Shown here piece by piece: positions 7,778 through 17,906 of a stretch of 64,000 nt of DNA. Every line of letters starts with the position of its first letter. The stretch's first letter is position 1. Origin of the DNA: Spirochaetia bacterium (GTDB lineage: Bacteria; Spirochaetota; Spirochaetia; Treponematales; Rectinemataceae); NCBI GenBank assembly GCA_029975555.1, contig JARKOY010000024.1:1-64000 (forward strand), written 5' to 3'. A program made the position numbers and the translations under genes. The notes beneath the pieces are model-generated. The model searched no databases. It had not been told where the DNA came from and saw nothing but the letters and a program-made list of their open reading frames with translations.

Positions 7778-9106
7778 TTACTTCGGATTCACCATCTGCA
7801 CGGGCTGCTGGGTCGCCTCGATCGCGTCGCGCCACAGGCTTCCTTCGGGGTTGACCTGTTTGCGCTTCGACGTGGCCGCCCGAATCGGAATGTGGACGAA
7901 CTCGTTGTTGACGAGCCCTATGAGCATTTTCGTCTTGCCCGCCATCGCGGCGTGCACCGCATTGTTGCCCAGGCGCTCACAGTACATCGAATCGATGGGT
8001 TCGGCGATGGCCGAACGGATCATGTAGCTCGGGTCGATGTATTTCAGGTTGATCTCTATGTGCTTTTCGCTAAAATATGCCTGAATCTGATCTTTGAGGT
8101 AGAGGCCGATATCGCCGAGCTTTCTGTTGCCCGATGCGTCGTAGGCGACTTCCTGATGAAAGAAATGCTGCCCTGCTCCCTCCGCGACGACAATGACCGC
8201 GTGCCCCCGCCGGGAAAGTCGCCGCTCGAGCATTGAAAGAAAGCCCTGAGGGCCCTCTAGATCGAAGGGAACTTCGGGGATCAGCACGAAATTGGCCTCG
8301 TGGACGGCGAGGACGGTCTGCACCGCGATAAAGCCTGAATCTCTGCCCATAAGCTTCACGAGTCCGATCCCGTTTATCTGCGAATGCGCCTCCATGTGCG
8401 CCGCCGCAACCGCTTCGGAAGCCTTCACCACTGCGGTGTCGAAGCCGAACGTCTTTTCGACGAACTCGATATCGTTGTCGACGGTCTTTGGGATGCCGAC
8501 CACAGCAATCTTGAGACCTCGGCGCTCGATCTCCTCGGCGATGGCGAGCGCTCCCTTCTGCGTACCGTCGCCTCCAATCGCAAACAGTATGTTGAGGTTG
8601 AGCTGTTCGATCGTATCCACTATCTCAGATGTCCTGTCGCCGCCTCCGCGCGAGGTGCCGAGCATGGTCCCGCCAATCTTGTGGATGTCGTCCACGACAT
8701 CCGGATCGAGCGGAACAACTTCAAGACCGTATTCCGGCAAAAAGCCCTTGTATCCATAGCGGATTCCAGAAATTCTGCGAACGCCGTAGAGATGCCACAG
8801 ACTCCGCACGATAGCCCGAATGACATCATTGAGCCCAGGGCATAGCCCGCCGCAGGTGACGACGCCCGCGTGGACGTGCGAGGGACTGAAATAAATCTTT
8901 TGGCGCGGACCTGCGACTTCGAGCAGCTGATCGCGGGAGAGCGGCGGCTGCCCATCAGCCCGCGATCCCAACACATGCTCGATATTGTAATAGATGTAGT
9001 GATCTTCTGGCACGAAAACCGGAATCCCAGACCCAGAATCTTCCGCAAGCTTCAAGGGAGAGTCGACTGCGCACTTCCCCAGCGTCTCAATAGTAAAATC
9101 AGGCAT
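7778..9106 (-). CDS. 6-phosphofructokinase, ATP-type motif (plant/trypanosome/spirochaete subfamily)
   Basis: The 442-residue protein phosphorylates fructose 6-phosphate in glycolysis. It has [23 protein letters not shown], the nucleotide-binding GGDGTQKGA, the catalytic PKTVDNDI and MGRDSGFIA. Gly rather than Asp in GGDGT is the residue that usually marks ATP use over pyrophosphate, while PKTVDND is shared with the pyrophosphate and plant groups. Plant and trypanosome ATP enzymes show the same combination. I chose the ATG at 9106 because GGGAGGAG lies just before it. A longer frame to 9265 only translates a DNA repeat. The gene is bracketed by two identical 27-bp repeats. Phosphoryl donor should be tested. 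Confidence 0.88.
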   Translation of the reverse strand: MPDFTIETLGKCAVDSPLKLAEDSGSGIPVFVPEDHYIYYNIEHVLGSRADGQPPLSRDQLLEVAGPRQKIYFSPSHVHAGVVTCGGLCPGLNDVIRAIVRSLWHLYGVRRISGIRYGYKGFLPEYGLEVVPLDPDVVDDIHKIGGTMLGTSRGGGDRTSEIVDTIEQLNLNILFAIGGDGTQKGALAIAEEIERRGLKIAVVGIPKTVDNDIEFVEKTFGFDTAVVKASEAVAAAHMEAHSQINGIGLVKLMGRDSGFIAVQTVLAVHEANFVLIPEVPFDLEGPQGFLSMLERRLSRRGHAVIVVAEGAGQHFFHQEVAYDASGNRKLGDIGLYLKDQIQAYFSEKHIEINLKYIDPSYMIRSAIAEPIDSMYCERLGNNAVHAAMAGKTKMLIGLVNNEFVHIPIRAATSKRKQVNPEGSLWRDAIEATQQPVQMVNPK

Positions 9107-9175
9107 ATGCTCCTCCCGGCAGCCATAGAGTAGCAAGAAATAGAGCGTTCTGCACAGAGGAGGGCACGCGAAGTC

Positions 9176-9243
9176 AGTGCTCTCAACCTTGGGTAAAGAA
9201 TTACGTAAACGGGACAGGGCATACACTGCCAGCGCGCAAGGTG
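9176..9243. repeat. Direct repeat, copy 2 (5' side of pfk)
   Basis: 9176-9202 is identical over 27 bp to 7682-7708, in the same orientation and 1,494 bp away. The shared CAGGGCAT is at 9215-9222, with the same 12-bp spacing as in copy 1. This copy lies in the region upstream of pfk and before arfB. Confidence 0.8.
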
Positions 9244-9293
9244 TAGAAATTCCCCGCTTCACCACCGATGCCGCAATGCAATAAGTTACCTGT

Positions 9294-9713
9294 ATGGATA
9301 CTCAACTGCTGAGGTCATCGATCGCCGCCAACGCCACATTTGAATTTTCGAGGTCGAGCGGCCCTGGAGGGCAGAACGTCAACAAAGTCAACACGAAAGT
9401 CACTGCCCGCGTCAGCATCGCGGTGATTGCGGGCCTGCACCCTGCAGAACATGAACTCGTGCAGGCGCGACTTGCGAACAGGATCACCACCGAAGGAGAA
9501 CTCGTGGTCCAGGTTCAGGAAGAGCGGAGCCAGACCATAAACCGCGAAAAGGCGATTCAAAAGCTCGTCCTGCTCGTCGAACGCGCGGCCAGACGGACCC
9601 CGCCCCGCATTCCTACAAAGCCTACGGCGGCTTCGAAGCAGCGCACGCTGACTGCAAAACGCCTCCGTGGCGCAGTCAAGAAAAACCGGCAGACTCCGAC
9701 CGCCGAGGACTGA
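9294..9713 (+). CDS. arfB: Alternative ribosome-rescue factor ArfB (peptidyl-tRNA hydrolase, RF1 domain)
   Basis: The 139-residue protein contains the class I release-factor catalytic segment [16 protein letters not shown] with the GGQ motif (about residues 22-37), then a highly basic C-terminal tail (residues 100-139). This is the architecture of ArfB/YaeJ, which enters the empty mRNA channel with its tail and hydrolyses peptidyl-tRNA on stalled ribosomes. It lacks the codon-recognition domain of RF1/RF2. The start ATG has no visible Shine-Dalgarno. It is convergent with bcp, 5 bp away. Confidence 0.9.
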   Translation: MDTQLLRSSIAANATFEFSRSSGPGGQNVNKVNTKVTARVSIAVIAGLHPAEHELVQARLANRITTEGELVVQVQEERSQTINREKAIQKLVLLVERAARRTPPRIPTKPTAASKQRTLTAKRLRGAVKKNRQTPTAED

Positions 9714-9718
9714 CGCGC

Positions 9719-10171
9719 TCAGAGCGATGCGAGAATCTCCTCCGCGTGGCCCGCAGGCGTCACCTTCGGAAACACCTTTCGTACAGTTCCCTCGCCATCG
9801 ATGATGAAGGTGCTCCGCACGATGCCGAGGAAGGTCCTGCCATAGAGTTTTTTTTCTCCCAGCGCGCCGTATGCCTCGATCGTCTTCTTTTCGGGATCTG
9901 ATAAAAGGATGAATGGTAAATTTTTCTTCTCCGCGAAAGATTTGTGCGATTTCTCCGAATCGGCGCTCACTCCCACGACCTCCACGCCCCGCTTTTTGAA
10001 TTCGTCATACCGATCGCGGAAGCTGCAGGCCTCGGTCGTGCAGCCGGGGGTATTGTCCTTAGGATAGAAGTACAGCACGAAGGTCCTGCCGCGAAAATCC
10101 GAAAGAGTCCAGAGCTTGCCGTTCGCATCCTTGAGCGCGAAGTCCGGCGCCCGTGCACCTTCTTGAATCAT
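9719..10171 (-). CDS. bcp: Thioredoxin-dependent peroxiredoxin, Bcp/PrxQ type
   Basis: This 150-residue peroxidase has the motif [19 protein letters not shown], with the peroxidatic Cys at about residue 45 and the resolving Cys five residues later, the pattern of atypical 2-Cys PrxQ/Bcp enzymes. [14 protein letters not shown] and a C-terminal [15 protein letters not shown] segment are typical. It would reduce hydroperoxides in the cytoplasm using thioredoxin. The start is supported by an AGGAGG ribosome-binding site. The intergenic region shared with aspS is AT-rich and probably holds divergent promoters. Confidence 0.95.
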   Translation of the reverse strand: MIQEGARAPDFALKDANGKLWTLSDFRGRTFVLYFYPKDNTPGCTTEACSFRDRYDEFKKRGVEVVGVSADSEKSHKSFAEKKNLPFILLSDPEKKTIEAYGALGEKKLYGRTFLGIVRSTFIIDGEGTVRKVFPKVTPAGHAEEILASL

Positions 10172-10278
10172 GGGTGGTCCTCCTCTACGATCTATTGTAT
10201 ATTTAATATATTACTATAATGATATAATAAAAAGCCATGCCGGCGCACAATCGTTCCGGCCCCCTCCCGCCCACGTCC

Positions 10279-10307
10279 TTGCCGATTTTCCTATCTGTCT
10301 ATAAAAT
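10279..10307 (+). promoter_or_regulatory. aspS promoter
   Basis: TTGCCG (10279-10284) and TAAAAT (10302-10307) are 17 bp apart. Only 9 nt separate the -10 box from the aspS ATG at 10317. The predicted start point near 10314 leaves almost no leader, and no Shine-Dalgarno is visible. Confidence 0.6.
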
Positions 10308-10316
10308 AGGTCTATT

Positions 10317-12092
<1,776 letters not shown>

Positions 12093-12098
12093 GGGGCC

Positions 12099-12122
12099 GC
12101 CGAGTCGACAGCACGACTCGGC
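12099..12122 (+). terminator. Strong hairpin after aspS
   Basis: GCCGAGTCG (12099-12107) pairs perfectly with CGACTCGGC (12114-12122) around a 6-nt loop, 7 nt after the aspS stop. No U tract follows, so it may protect the 3' end or need a factor rather than act as an intrinsic terminator. Confidence 0.5.
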
Positions 12123-12284
12123 CTTCGACGTGACGCCAAAATTCTGTGGGAAGAGGCGAAGGCCTGCGCTCGATTTTTGTCTCTCCCGATATCCCGTGGA
12201 TGAGTTTGCGCTCTGCCTTTTTCTCACTGGAATCGTAGCAAGCATTCTCTCCACCTCAGGTCGCGCAGGGCGCGGCCTTTTCCT

Positions 12285-12345
12285 ATATATTGTATAAATA
12301 ATATTATATAAATAATAATATAAATATAAAAATAGAATTATATAT
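12285..12345 (+). other. AT-only tract upstream of the cytochrome promoter
   Basis: About 60 bp composed almost entirely of A and T precede the -35 box at 12345, in a genome region that is otherwise GC-rich. Such tracts act as UP elements or bent DNA. The stretch 12123-12284 before it shows no gene or clear signal. Confidence 0.5.
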
Positions 12346-12372
12346 TGCAGTATTTCTGATTTCTGCTATAAT
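12345..12372 (+). promoter_or_regulatory. Promoter of the cytochrome c operon
   Basis: TTGCAG (12345-12350) and TATAAT (12367-12372) are 16 bp apart, with a TGC extended -10 motif. GGGAGG lies 5 nt before the ATG at 12411. Confidence 0.75.
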
Positions 12373-12410
12373 ACTAATGTTAGCATGAAGATGGATGCTG
12401 GGAGGAAACC

Positions 12411-13223
12411 ATGTCGGAAGTTAAGAAAATGCTTGAAAAAGACGTTTCTCGTCGAAGTTTTTTAAAGGCCACAGGCATTGGGCTCGGGGTGGCGACGAGC
12501 GCGCTTCTCTTCGGAACAGGCGTTGCGGGTGCGCAGACGCAAGGGGGCGTCGTCACGGAATCTCCTCTGCCCTACGCCGAACTCGATCCTGAAGAGGCCA
12601 GGCTCCGCGCACACGCGGCGTACTTCAGGGCAGGATGCTCATACGCCGTCTTCTATGCCCTGCTCTCGATGCTGCGCGACAAGGTAGGCGGCCCCTACAA
12701 CCAGATACCCCTCAGGATGCTCGGATACGGCCGCGGCGGCGCCGCGAGCTGGGGTACGCTGTGTGGGACGCTGAACGGCGCCGGCGCTGCGATCAACCTC
12801 GTCGCGTCCGACGCGGACACGAACAAGCTCCTCGGCGAGCTCATCGGCTGGTACACCATCACCCCCTTCCCCACAAAGGAGTCCGACGATGTGGCGGCCG
12901 CCAAGGGCTACAAGTACGACGCCAAAGAGTATATGACTGCAGCACTGCCTACGAGCGTGTCCAATTCGCCGCTCTGCCACGCCTCGGTCGCCAGTTGGAT
13001 CAAACTCTCCGGATTCCCTGAAGCATCGAACGAGCGTAAGGAGCGCTGCGCCCGCCTCTGCGGCGATGTTGCGGCGAAGACCGTGCTCATGCTCAACGCG
13101 TGGAAGGCGGGCACCTTCGCCGCTACCTTCAAGGTCAGCGACGAAACCGCAGGCTGCCTCTCCTGCCACAGCGATGCCCAGGTAGGCAAGATGGCCTGCA
13201 CCTCCTGCCACGAGCCCCATTGA
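12411..13223 (+). CDS. Tat-exported split-Soret-type cytochrome c
   Basis: The 270-residue precursor begins with a twin-arginine signal (SRRSFLKATG at about residues 14-23, hydrophobic core, GAQTQ cleavage region). The mature part has GCSYAVFYALL, the C-GCAxxG-C-C-type redox protein signature, SPLCHASVASW, and two C-terminal haem c motifs CLSCH and CTSCH. This layout matches split-Soret cytochrome c, first described in Desulfovibrio, where two dihaem subunits place their haems in contact. Tat export suggests folding or cofactor loading before transport, which is unusual for a c-type cytochrome. The following resB and resC genes would attach the haems outside the membrane. The electron partner is unknown. 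Confidence 0.85.
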   Translation: MSEVKKMLEKDVSRRSFLKATGIGLGVATSALLFGTGVAGAQTQGGVVTESPLPYAELDPEEARLRAHAAYFRAGCSYAVFYALLSMLRDKVGGPYNQIPLRMLGYGRGGAASWGTLCGTLNGAGAAINLVASDADTNKLLGELIGWYTITPFPTKESDDVAAAKGYKYDAKEYMTAALPTSVSNSPLCHASVASWIKLSGFPEASNERKERCARLCGDVAAKTVLMLNAWKAGTFAATFKVSDETAGCLSCHSDAQVGKMACTSCHEPH

Positions 13224-13250
13224 TCGGGCGCCAGTCTCAAAATTCAAACG

Positions 13251-13276
13251 ATGAGCGGGGCAGCCACCCCGCTCAT
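13251..13276 (+). terminator. Hairpin between the cytochrome gene and resB
   Basis: ATGAGCGGGG (13251-13260) pairs perfectly with CCCCGCTCAT (13267-13276) around a 6-nt loop, followed by TGTGT. It may partially terminate, so that the cytochrome is made in excess over its maturation factors. Confidence 0.55.
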
Positions 13277-13319
13277 TGTGTATGGTAGAATGTACGACTT
13301 TGGATTCGGATAAAAGGCC

Positions 13320-14384
13320 ATGAAATCTTCTTTCGACAAGATCTACGACGCGCTGCGCTCGGTAAAACTTGCGGTCGTACTCCTCGTGCTGCTCGCGCTC
13401 TTTGCGATCGCGGGCGGCATCGTTCCGCAAGGAAAACCGGCCGATTTCTACCTGAGCCGCTTTCCTGGCCCGAAATCGGTCATCATTCTGAGGTTCGGCA
13501 TCGATCATGTGTTTTCGAGCATCCCATTCCTCCTCCTCTCTTCGGCCTTCGTACTCAACCTGACCATCTGCACGTTCCACAGACTCACCGGCGAGTTTTC
13601 CAAGCCGCGCGGCAAGAGGCGGCACGGCCCCGACATCCTCCACCTCGGCCTCATCGTCCTCATGTTCGGCGCTGTGCTCACGGCGCGCACGCGCACCGGA
13701 ACCACCATCAATCTGCGTAAAGGAGAATCTGCGGACCTCCCCGACGGCGCAAAGATCGTGCTCGTAGACACAACGTACGAACAATACCCCGACGGAAGGC
13801 CGAAATCTTGGGAATCCACCGTGGAAATCTACGGTGGCCCTTCGCAGGCTTCATCCGCGGCGGCCGAGGCGCAACACGCCGTCCGTCAGTTCCGCATCAG
13901 GGTGAATGCGCCGCTGCGGCGTAAGGGGTACTCGATCTATCAGCAGAACTGGCACACCGAAAAAGAGGTCGTACTCAAAGACCCGATGGGGATGAGTCTC
14001 TCTCTGGACCAGGGTGCGCGCGCCGACACGAAGGACGGCTTTGTCCTGTTTATGGCGCTCGCCCCCTCGGAAGCCAGCACAGGAGAAGCTGGTAGTCCGA
14101 CGACTGCTGTCGGCACCGCAGATTTGGCCGTTACAGCTGCGCCCGAGGAAGCCGCCACCCGCGCCGTCTTCCTCCTCGAACAAAACGGCATGCGCACCGT
14201 CGTCAAGGCCGCTCCCGGCGAAAAAATCGGCGCGTTTACCTTTTCAGGGTACCTCGATCAGTCGATCTCAGGCCTCGCCATTGTCACCGACAGAGGCTAT
14301 CCCTTCGTCGCGGCCGGTTTTATTCTCGTCATTCTCGGCGTCTTCATTACCTATATTCGAAAACTGAAAGGAATGCTCGCATGA
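13320..14384 (+). CDS. resB: Cytochrome c biogenesis protein ResB
   Basis: The 354-residue membrane protein has the ResB pattern: two N-terminal membrane helices (LAVVLLVLLALFAIAGGIV and the segment after HVFSSIPF), a third near ILHLGLIVLMFGAVL, a long periplasmic domain with NAPLRRKGYSIYQQNW, and a last helix at residues 325-345 (YPFVAAGFILVILGVFITYI). ResB works with ResC/CcsA in system II haem attachment to apocytochromes. The gene overlaps resC by 4 bp and follows a cytochrome c gene, its obvious substrate. I rely on topology and context as much as on motifs. Confidence 0.85.
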   Translation: MKSSFDKIYDALRSVKLAVVLLVLLALFAIAGGIVPQGKPADFYLSRFPGPKSVIILRFGIDHVFSSIPFLLLSSAFVLNLTICTFHRLTGEFSKPRGKRRHGPDILHLGLIVLMFGAVLTARTRTGTTINLRKGESADLPDGAKIVLVDTTYEQYPDGRPKSWESTVEIYGGPSQASSAAAEAQHAVRQFRIRVNAPLRRKGYSIYQQNWHTEKEVVLKDPMGMSLSLDQGARADTKDGFVLFMALAPSEASTGEAGSPTTAVGTADLAVTAAPEEAATRAVFLLEQNGMRTVVKAAPGEKIGAFTFSGYLDQSISGLAIVTDRGYPFVAAGFILVILGVFITYIRKLKGMLA

Positions 14385-15166
14385 TCGCGACCGTTGCGTT
14401 CGGACTTTTCATTTTGAGCCTCATCATTCAGATCATCTATCTCTTTAAAAAGGCGGGCGGACAGGATGGCATCTCGCACTGGCTTTCGCTCGCCGCGGGG
14501 ATCCTTCTCCTGGTCGAAATCGTGCGGCGCAGCATCGCGATCCGCTTTGTCGCGCTCACCGGGATGTTTGAGTCGCTCATCTTCCTGGCCTGTGCCCTGG
14601 CGTTCCTCATCTTCGCGCTCCGGCACTTCAAATCGACAAAGGGAAACAGAGTCATACCGTTCGGGGCGACGATCATCGCGCTCACATTCCTCGCACTGGC
14701 GAGCTCGCCGCTCGCCCCCGCCGACGTAAAACCGCCCGTGCCCGCGCTCCAGTCGGGCTGGCTCGTGCTGCACGTATCATTCACCTTCATAGGGGAAGTA
14801 TTCTTCGCCGTGGGGTTTGTGAGCGCGATTCTGCAGCTCGCCACGAAAAGCGAGGAGAAACGCCAGAACTACGACCGCGCGACCTACACGAGCATTGCGG
14901 TAGGCTACCCGATCTTCACCGCAGGGGCCCTCGTCTTCGGCGCCATCTGGGCAGAGAAGGCCTGGGGCGTGTGGTGGAGCTGGGACCCGAAAGAAACCTG
15001 GGCGCTCATCACATGGCTGACCTACACTGCATACCTACACTTCAGGCTCGTGCGGAAGAGCACGAGCAGGCTAGTGCCGGCCCTCGTCATCGTCGGGTTC
15101 GCGATCGCGATGTTTACGTTCCTCGGAGTGAATTTTCTGCTCAAGGGGCTCCACAGTTACGCGTGA
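14381..15166 (+). CDS. resC: Cytochrome c biogenesis protein ResC/CcsA (haem handling)
   Basis: This 261-residue protein has eight or so membrane helices and the tryptophan-rich WGVWWSWDPKETWALITWL signature of the CcsA/CcmC/CcmF family, which binds haem on the outer face of the membrane. His residues flanking that motif (LHVSFTFIG and FLLKGLHSY) are at the positions of known haem ligands. It completes a system II maturation pair with ResB and would export and attach haem to the split-Soret cytochrome encoded upstream. No CcdA or thioredoxin gene is adjacent. Confidence 0.92.
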   Translation: MIATVAFGLFILSLIIQIIYLFKKAGGQDGISHWLSLAAGILLLVEIVRRSIAIRFVALTGMFESLIFLACALAFLIFALRHFKSTKGNRVIPFGATIIALTFLALASSPLAPADVKPPVPALQSGWLVLHVSFTFIGEVFFAVGFVSAILQLATKSEEKRQNYDRATYTSIAVGYPIFTAGALVFGAIWAEKAWGVWWSWDPKETWALITWLTYTAYLHFRLVRKSTSRLVPALVIVGFAIAMFTFLGVNFLLKGLHSYA

Positions 15167-15218
15167 ACGCCGCAGGTGCGGCGACAGCCGCTGTCCTACC
15201 GCGTTGTGCGTTGGTGGC

Positions 15219-16283
15219 TCAGTTGGACTCTTCGGCGATGATGGTCCAATGTCCGTCCGAATACTTGAGCCTCGCCGCGTCCATGTCGAGGACCCGGCCG
15301 TCCTCTCCCGAGATCCGTATCTTGTTCGAGAGCACATTGACTTCGATCACCTTAAAAAGGGTGCCGTCGTAGGAAAAGCGCGTGCCCTCGTTCGGGAGCT
15401 CCCTGCGCGCGTCGCGGTAGAACTGATGCTCATAGCTCAGACAGCAGAGAAGCCTGCCGCATGGTCCCGAAATCTTGAGCGAATTGAGCGAGAGGTTCTG
15501 ATCCTTCGCCATCTTGATCGAAACGGGGTTGAGTTTGTCCGAGAGCCCGTGGCAGCAGAGAATGCGGCCGCAGACGCCGCAGCCTCCCGTGACGCGCGCC
15601 TCATCGCGCACGCCGATCTGCCGCAGCTCGATGCGCGCATGGAAGATACCCACCAGGTCCTTGACCAAGTCCCTGAAGTCGACGCGGCTCTCGGCGGTGA
15701 AGAAAAAGAGAATCTTGCTGTCCTCGAGCAGGCAGTGTGCCGAGACGAGCCTCATGGGCAGCTTGTGCGCCTCGATCCGCTCGCGGCACTTGACGAAGGC
15801 CTCTTGTTCGCGTTCTAGGTTGTCGAGATAACGGCGGTAATCGTCGATCGTGGCAGGCCGCTCGATGAGCACGAGCTCGTCTGCGTTCACCACCGAGAGA
15901 TCATGGACCACACCGAGCACCTCCACGAGGTCTCGACCGTATTTCGTAGGCGCGATGACCAGGGAGAGGCTGGGAATGGTGGGACCCTCGGCAGAGGCAC
16001 ATCCGTCGGCCATGGCGACCGTCTGTTTCGCAGGACACGAACAGGCGTGGCCTTCGAAGTCACTCAGCCTCATAAAATGCACATTTTCCCCAGACGGAAC
16101 ATAATACGCGTGGAAGGTCTCGCTCGAGTGCAGTGTTTTGAGTCGATAAATGGGCTGAGGTAGCTCTTCGGCGTGGCTCCCTTGCGGTTTTTCCGCCTGC
16201 GGAACCTCCATCTCCTCTTCTTCATCGTGGAGGATATCGAGCATGTCCTCCGGCAGCGCTTGATCGGTATATTTATCAGACAT
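15219..16283 (-). CDS. PSP1-domain protein (YaaT/RicT-like)
   Basis: The 354-residue protein has an acidic N terminus (residues 1-40), a middle PSP1 domain and the hallmark Cys clusters VTGGCGVCGRILCCHG and SGPCGRLLCCLSYE. In Bacillus RicT (YaaT) the equivalent Cys residues bind Fe-S clusters in the RicAFT complex that acts with RNase Y in RNA processing. A second Cys group, CSCPAKQTVAMADGC, lies near residue 82. It ends an operon after a bactofilin gene, 9 bp away. A GGAG ribosome-binding site supports the start. A role in RNA processing is inference from the family. Confidence 0.85.
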   Translation of the reverse strand: MSDKYTDQALPEDMLDILHDEEEEMEVPQAEKPQGSHAEELPQPIYRLKTLHSSETFHAYYVPSGENVHFMRLSDFEGHACSCPAKQTVAMADGCASAEGPTIPSLSLVIAPTKYGRDLVEVLGVVHDLSVVNADELVLIERPATIDDYRRYLDNLEREQEAFVKCRERIEAHKLPMRLVSAHCLLEDSKILFFFTAESRVDFRDLVKDLVGIFHARIELRQIGVRDEARVTGGCGVCGRILCCHGLSDKLNPVSIKMAKDQNLSLNSLKISGPCGRLLCCLSYEHQFYRDARRELPNEGTRFSYDGTLFKVIEVNVLSNKIRISGEDGRVLDMDAARLKYSDGHWTIIAEESN

Positions 16284-16292
16284 CGTATGCTC

Positions 16293-16637
16293 CTACACTC
16301 TTGCGACTTGGCTGGTGCGCGAGAACCGCCCCTTCACGGAGGCACCGGATTCGACCACAAGAGAGTCTCCCGTGCAGTCAGCCTGAACTCGCGCGGTCCT
16401 TGCATAACGCACTTCGTGTCGGACAGCCGCGGTGCCGCAAAAAAGACCTGCGACCATAAGGTTCTGCGCACGAATGTTGGCGTGCACGACCGCATCTTTT
16501 GAGATTATCACAGAAGCGCCGCTTGTTATATCACCCGAGAAATTCCCATCGATGCGCACCATCCCTGGAGCGTCGATCTTCCCCTCCGCCACGACGCCCT
16601 GTCCTATCACACAGTCGGCAAAGGCTCTCTTACTCAT
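16293..16637 (-). CDS. Bactofilin (polymer-forming cytoskeletal protein)
   Basis: This 114-residue protein is built from short beta repeats with hydrophobic residues at every fifth or sixth position (GKIDAPGMVRIDGNFSGDI, then VIISKDAVVHANIRAQNL and so on), the right-handed beta-helix of bactofilins. These proteins polymerise into membrane-associated filaments and guide cell-wall enzymes. The gene overlaps the upstream M23 peptidase gene by 8 bp, the same pairing known from other curved or helical bacteria where bactofilin and M23 endopeptidase set cell shape. Confidence 0.92.
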   Translation of the reverse strand: MSKRAFADCVIGQGVVAEGKIDAPGMVRIDGNFSGDITSGASVIISKDAVVHANIRAQNLMVAGLFCGTAAVRHEVRYARTARVQADCTGDSLVVESGASVKGRFSRTSQVARV

Positions 16638-17673
16638 GGTATTCCTTATGAATGCTCAAAAATCGCAGCGGGTCGATGAGGCTCGTGCCCAGATACACCT
16701 CGTAGTGAAGGTGAGGGCCCGTCGTCTGGCCGGTGTTCCCAAGATACCCGATGACATCGCCCTGCGACACACGTTGACCTTTCTTCACCGCGAAACTGCG
16801 CAGGTGCCCGTAGCGAGTAGTAAAACCGTGGCTGTGCTGGATCGTAATGGAGTTTCCGAGGCTGGCATCGTAGTGGATATCGATCACTTTGCCGTCGGCG
16901 GTGGCCAAAATTGGGTCTCCTACGCGGTTTGTCGAAATATCGATGCCGGTGTGCAGATACCACTGACCCTTCGCAAAAGGATTTTCGTTCTGGCCGAAGT
17001 ACATCGTGATGTGGCCGAGGTTTCCTTTTACGGGCCAGATGTTCGGCACCTCGGTCATGATATCTTTCTGGCCTGCAAGCACATTTACGATATCGTCGAG
17101 CGCAGGCAGGCTCTTGTCGAGGGCTTCGGCAATGCCATTCAGCCTCAGCACATCCCTGCTCACAGGGTCATCCGAAGGTTGGCCGGAGATGAGGTCCGTC
17201 AGTCCCGCCGCCTTGAGAATATCGCCTGTGTTCTGCTGGAGATCCGGCTTACCCTTGCTCCGCGCGAGGTTCACGACCTTGTCGAGCTTTTCCTGAAATT
17301 TGGCCGTCTCGGACAACAGGTTCTCCGTGGATTCGCGCATCTGATCGATGTTCTGCCTGGCCTTGGTCAGCTGCACATTGAGGGCGGCCGCTTTCAGTGC
17401 GGTGGCGCTGTACGCCGAGACGGAAAATGCGGCAAAACTCACCAAAAAAATCAGAACGACGCCCATTGCAATGAGAGAAAAGCGACTGATTTCAAACTTC
17501 CGTGCGGGCTTTTCGCTCTGGGGAATCCAGGCAAGCACAAAACGCGTCCTTCCCCAGGCAGAAAACCGCCGGACCGCCACGCGCGCCAGGTCGGCCCCGC
17601 TCGCGAGCCCCTGCACCAAGCGTTCATACCAGCGCTTCTCTGTTTCTTTGAACCTGCGTAAGCCTTCCGGCAC
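16630..17673 (-). CDS. Membrane-anchored M23 metallopeptidase (LytM domain)
   Basis: The 347-residue protein has a basic cytoplasmic segment of about 60 residues, one membrane helix (FSLIAMGVVLIFLVSFAAF), a periplasmic coiled coil (residues 90-140) and a C-terminal peptidase domain with HTGIDI, RYGHL and TGPHLHYEV, which supply the zinc ligands. It would cut peptidoglycan cross-links. It starts with GTG at 17673, preceded by GGAGA. Its overlap with the bactofilin gene implies a joint role in cell shape, perhaps the spirochaete helix, though this is inference. Confidence 0.92.
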   Translation of the reverse strand: MPEGLRRFKETEKRWYERLVQGLASGADLARVAVRRFSAWGRTRFVLAWIPQSEKPARKFEISRFSLIAMGVVLIFLVSFAAFSVSAYSATALKAAALNVQLTKARQNIDQMRESTENLLSETAKFQEKLDKVVNLARSKGKPDLQQNTGDILKAAGLTDLISGQPSDDPVSRDVLRLNGIAEALDKSLPALDDIVNVLAGQKDIMTEVPNIWPVKGNLGHITMYFGQNENPFAKGQWYLHTGIDISTNRVGDPILATADGKVIDIHYDASLGNSITIQHSHGFTTRYGHLRSFAVKKGQRVSQGDVIGYLGNTGQTTGPHLHYEVYLGTSLIDPLRFLSIHKEYHE

Positions 17674-17814
17674 TGTCTTCTCTCCCCAACGATGTGCGCC
17701 CGATCTATTGCAGACCTGGCCAATAACTGTAGCACTCCATGCCGCAAACTGTCAAACCGACGGAGGCGCCCTGGGCTTAGTGAGCCGCGAACGCCGCTTC
17801 CTTTTTACCGTACA

Positions 17815-17843
17815 TTCACTTTCGGACTGAATTTCGCTATATT
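17815..17843 (+). promoter_or_regulatory. Candidate htpG promoter
   Basis: TTCACT (17815-17820) and TATATT (17838-17843) are 17 bp apart. A small hairpin (AACCG/CGGTT) follows in the leader. No CIRCE element is seen, so HrcA control is not indicated. Confidence 0.45.
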
Positions 17844-17906
17844 TAAAAAACGAATAACCGGACAGTCGGTTTCTCCTTCAACATCAGCTTTTCAGGAGTA
17901 GTGTAC

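Noticed and set aside
9107-9265. N-terminal extension of pfk by 53 codons
   Set aside because: It translates through the 27-bp DNA repeat and past the strong ribosome-binding site at the ATG 9106.
17674-17906. CIRCE heat-shock operator before htpG
   Set aside because: AGCACTC occurs once (17729-17735) but no facing GAGTGCT half-site follows at the 9-bp spacing.
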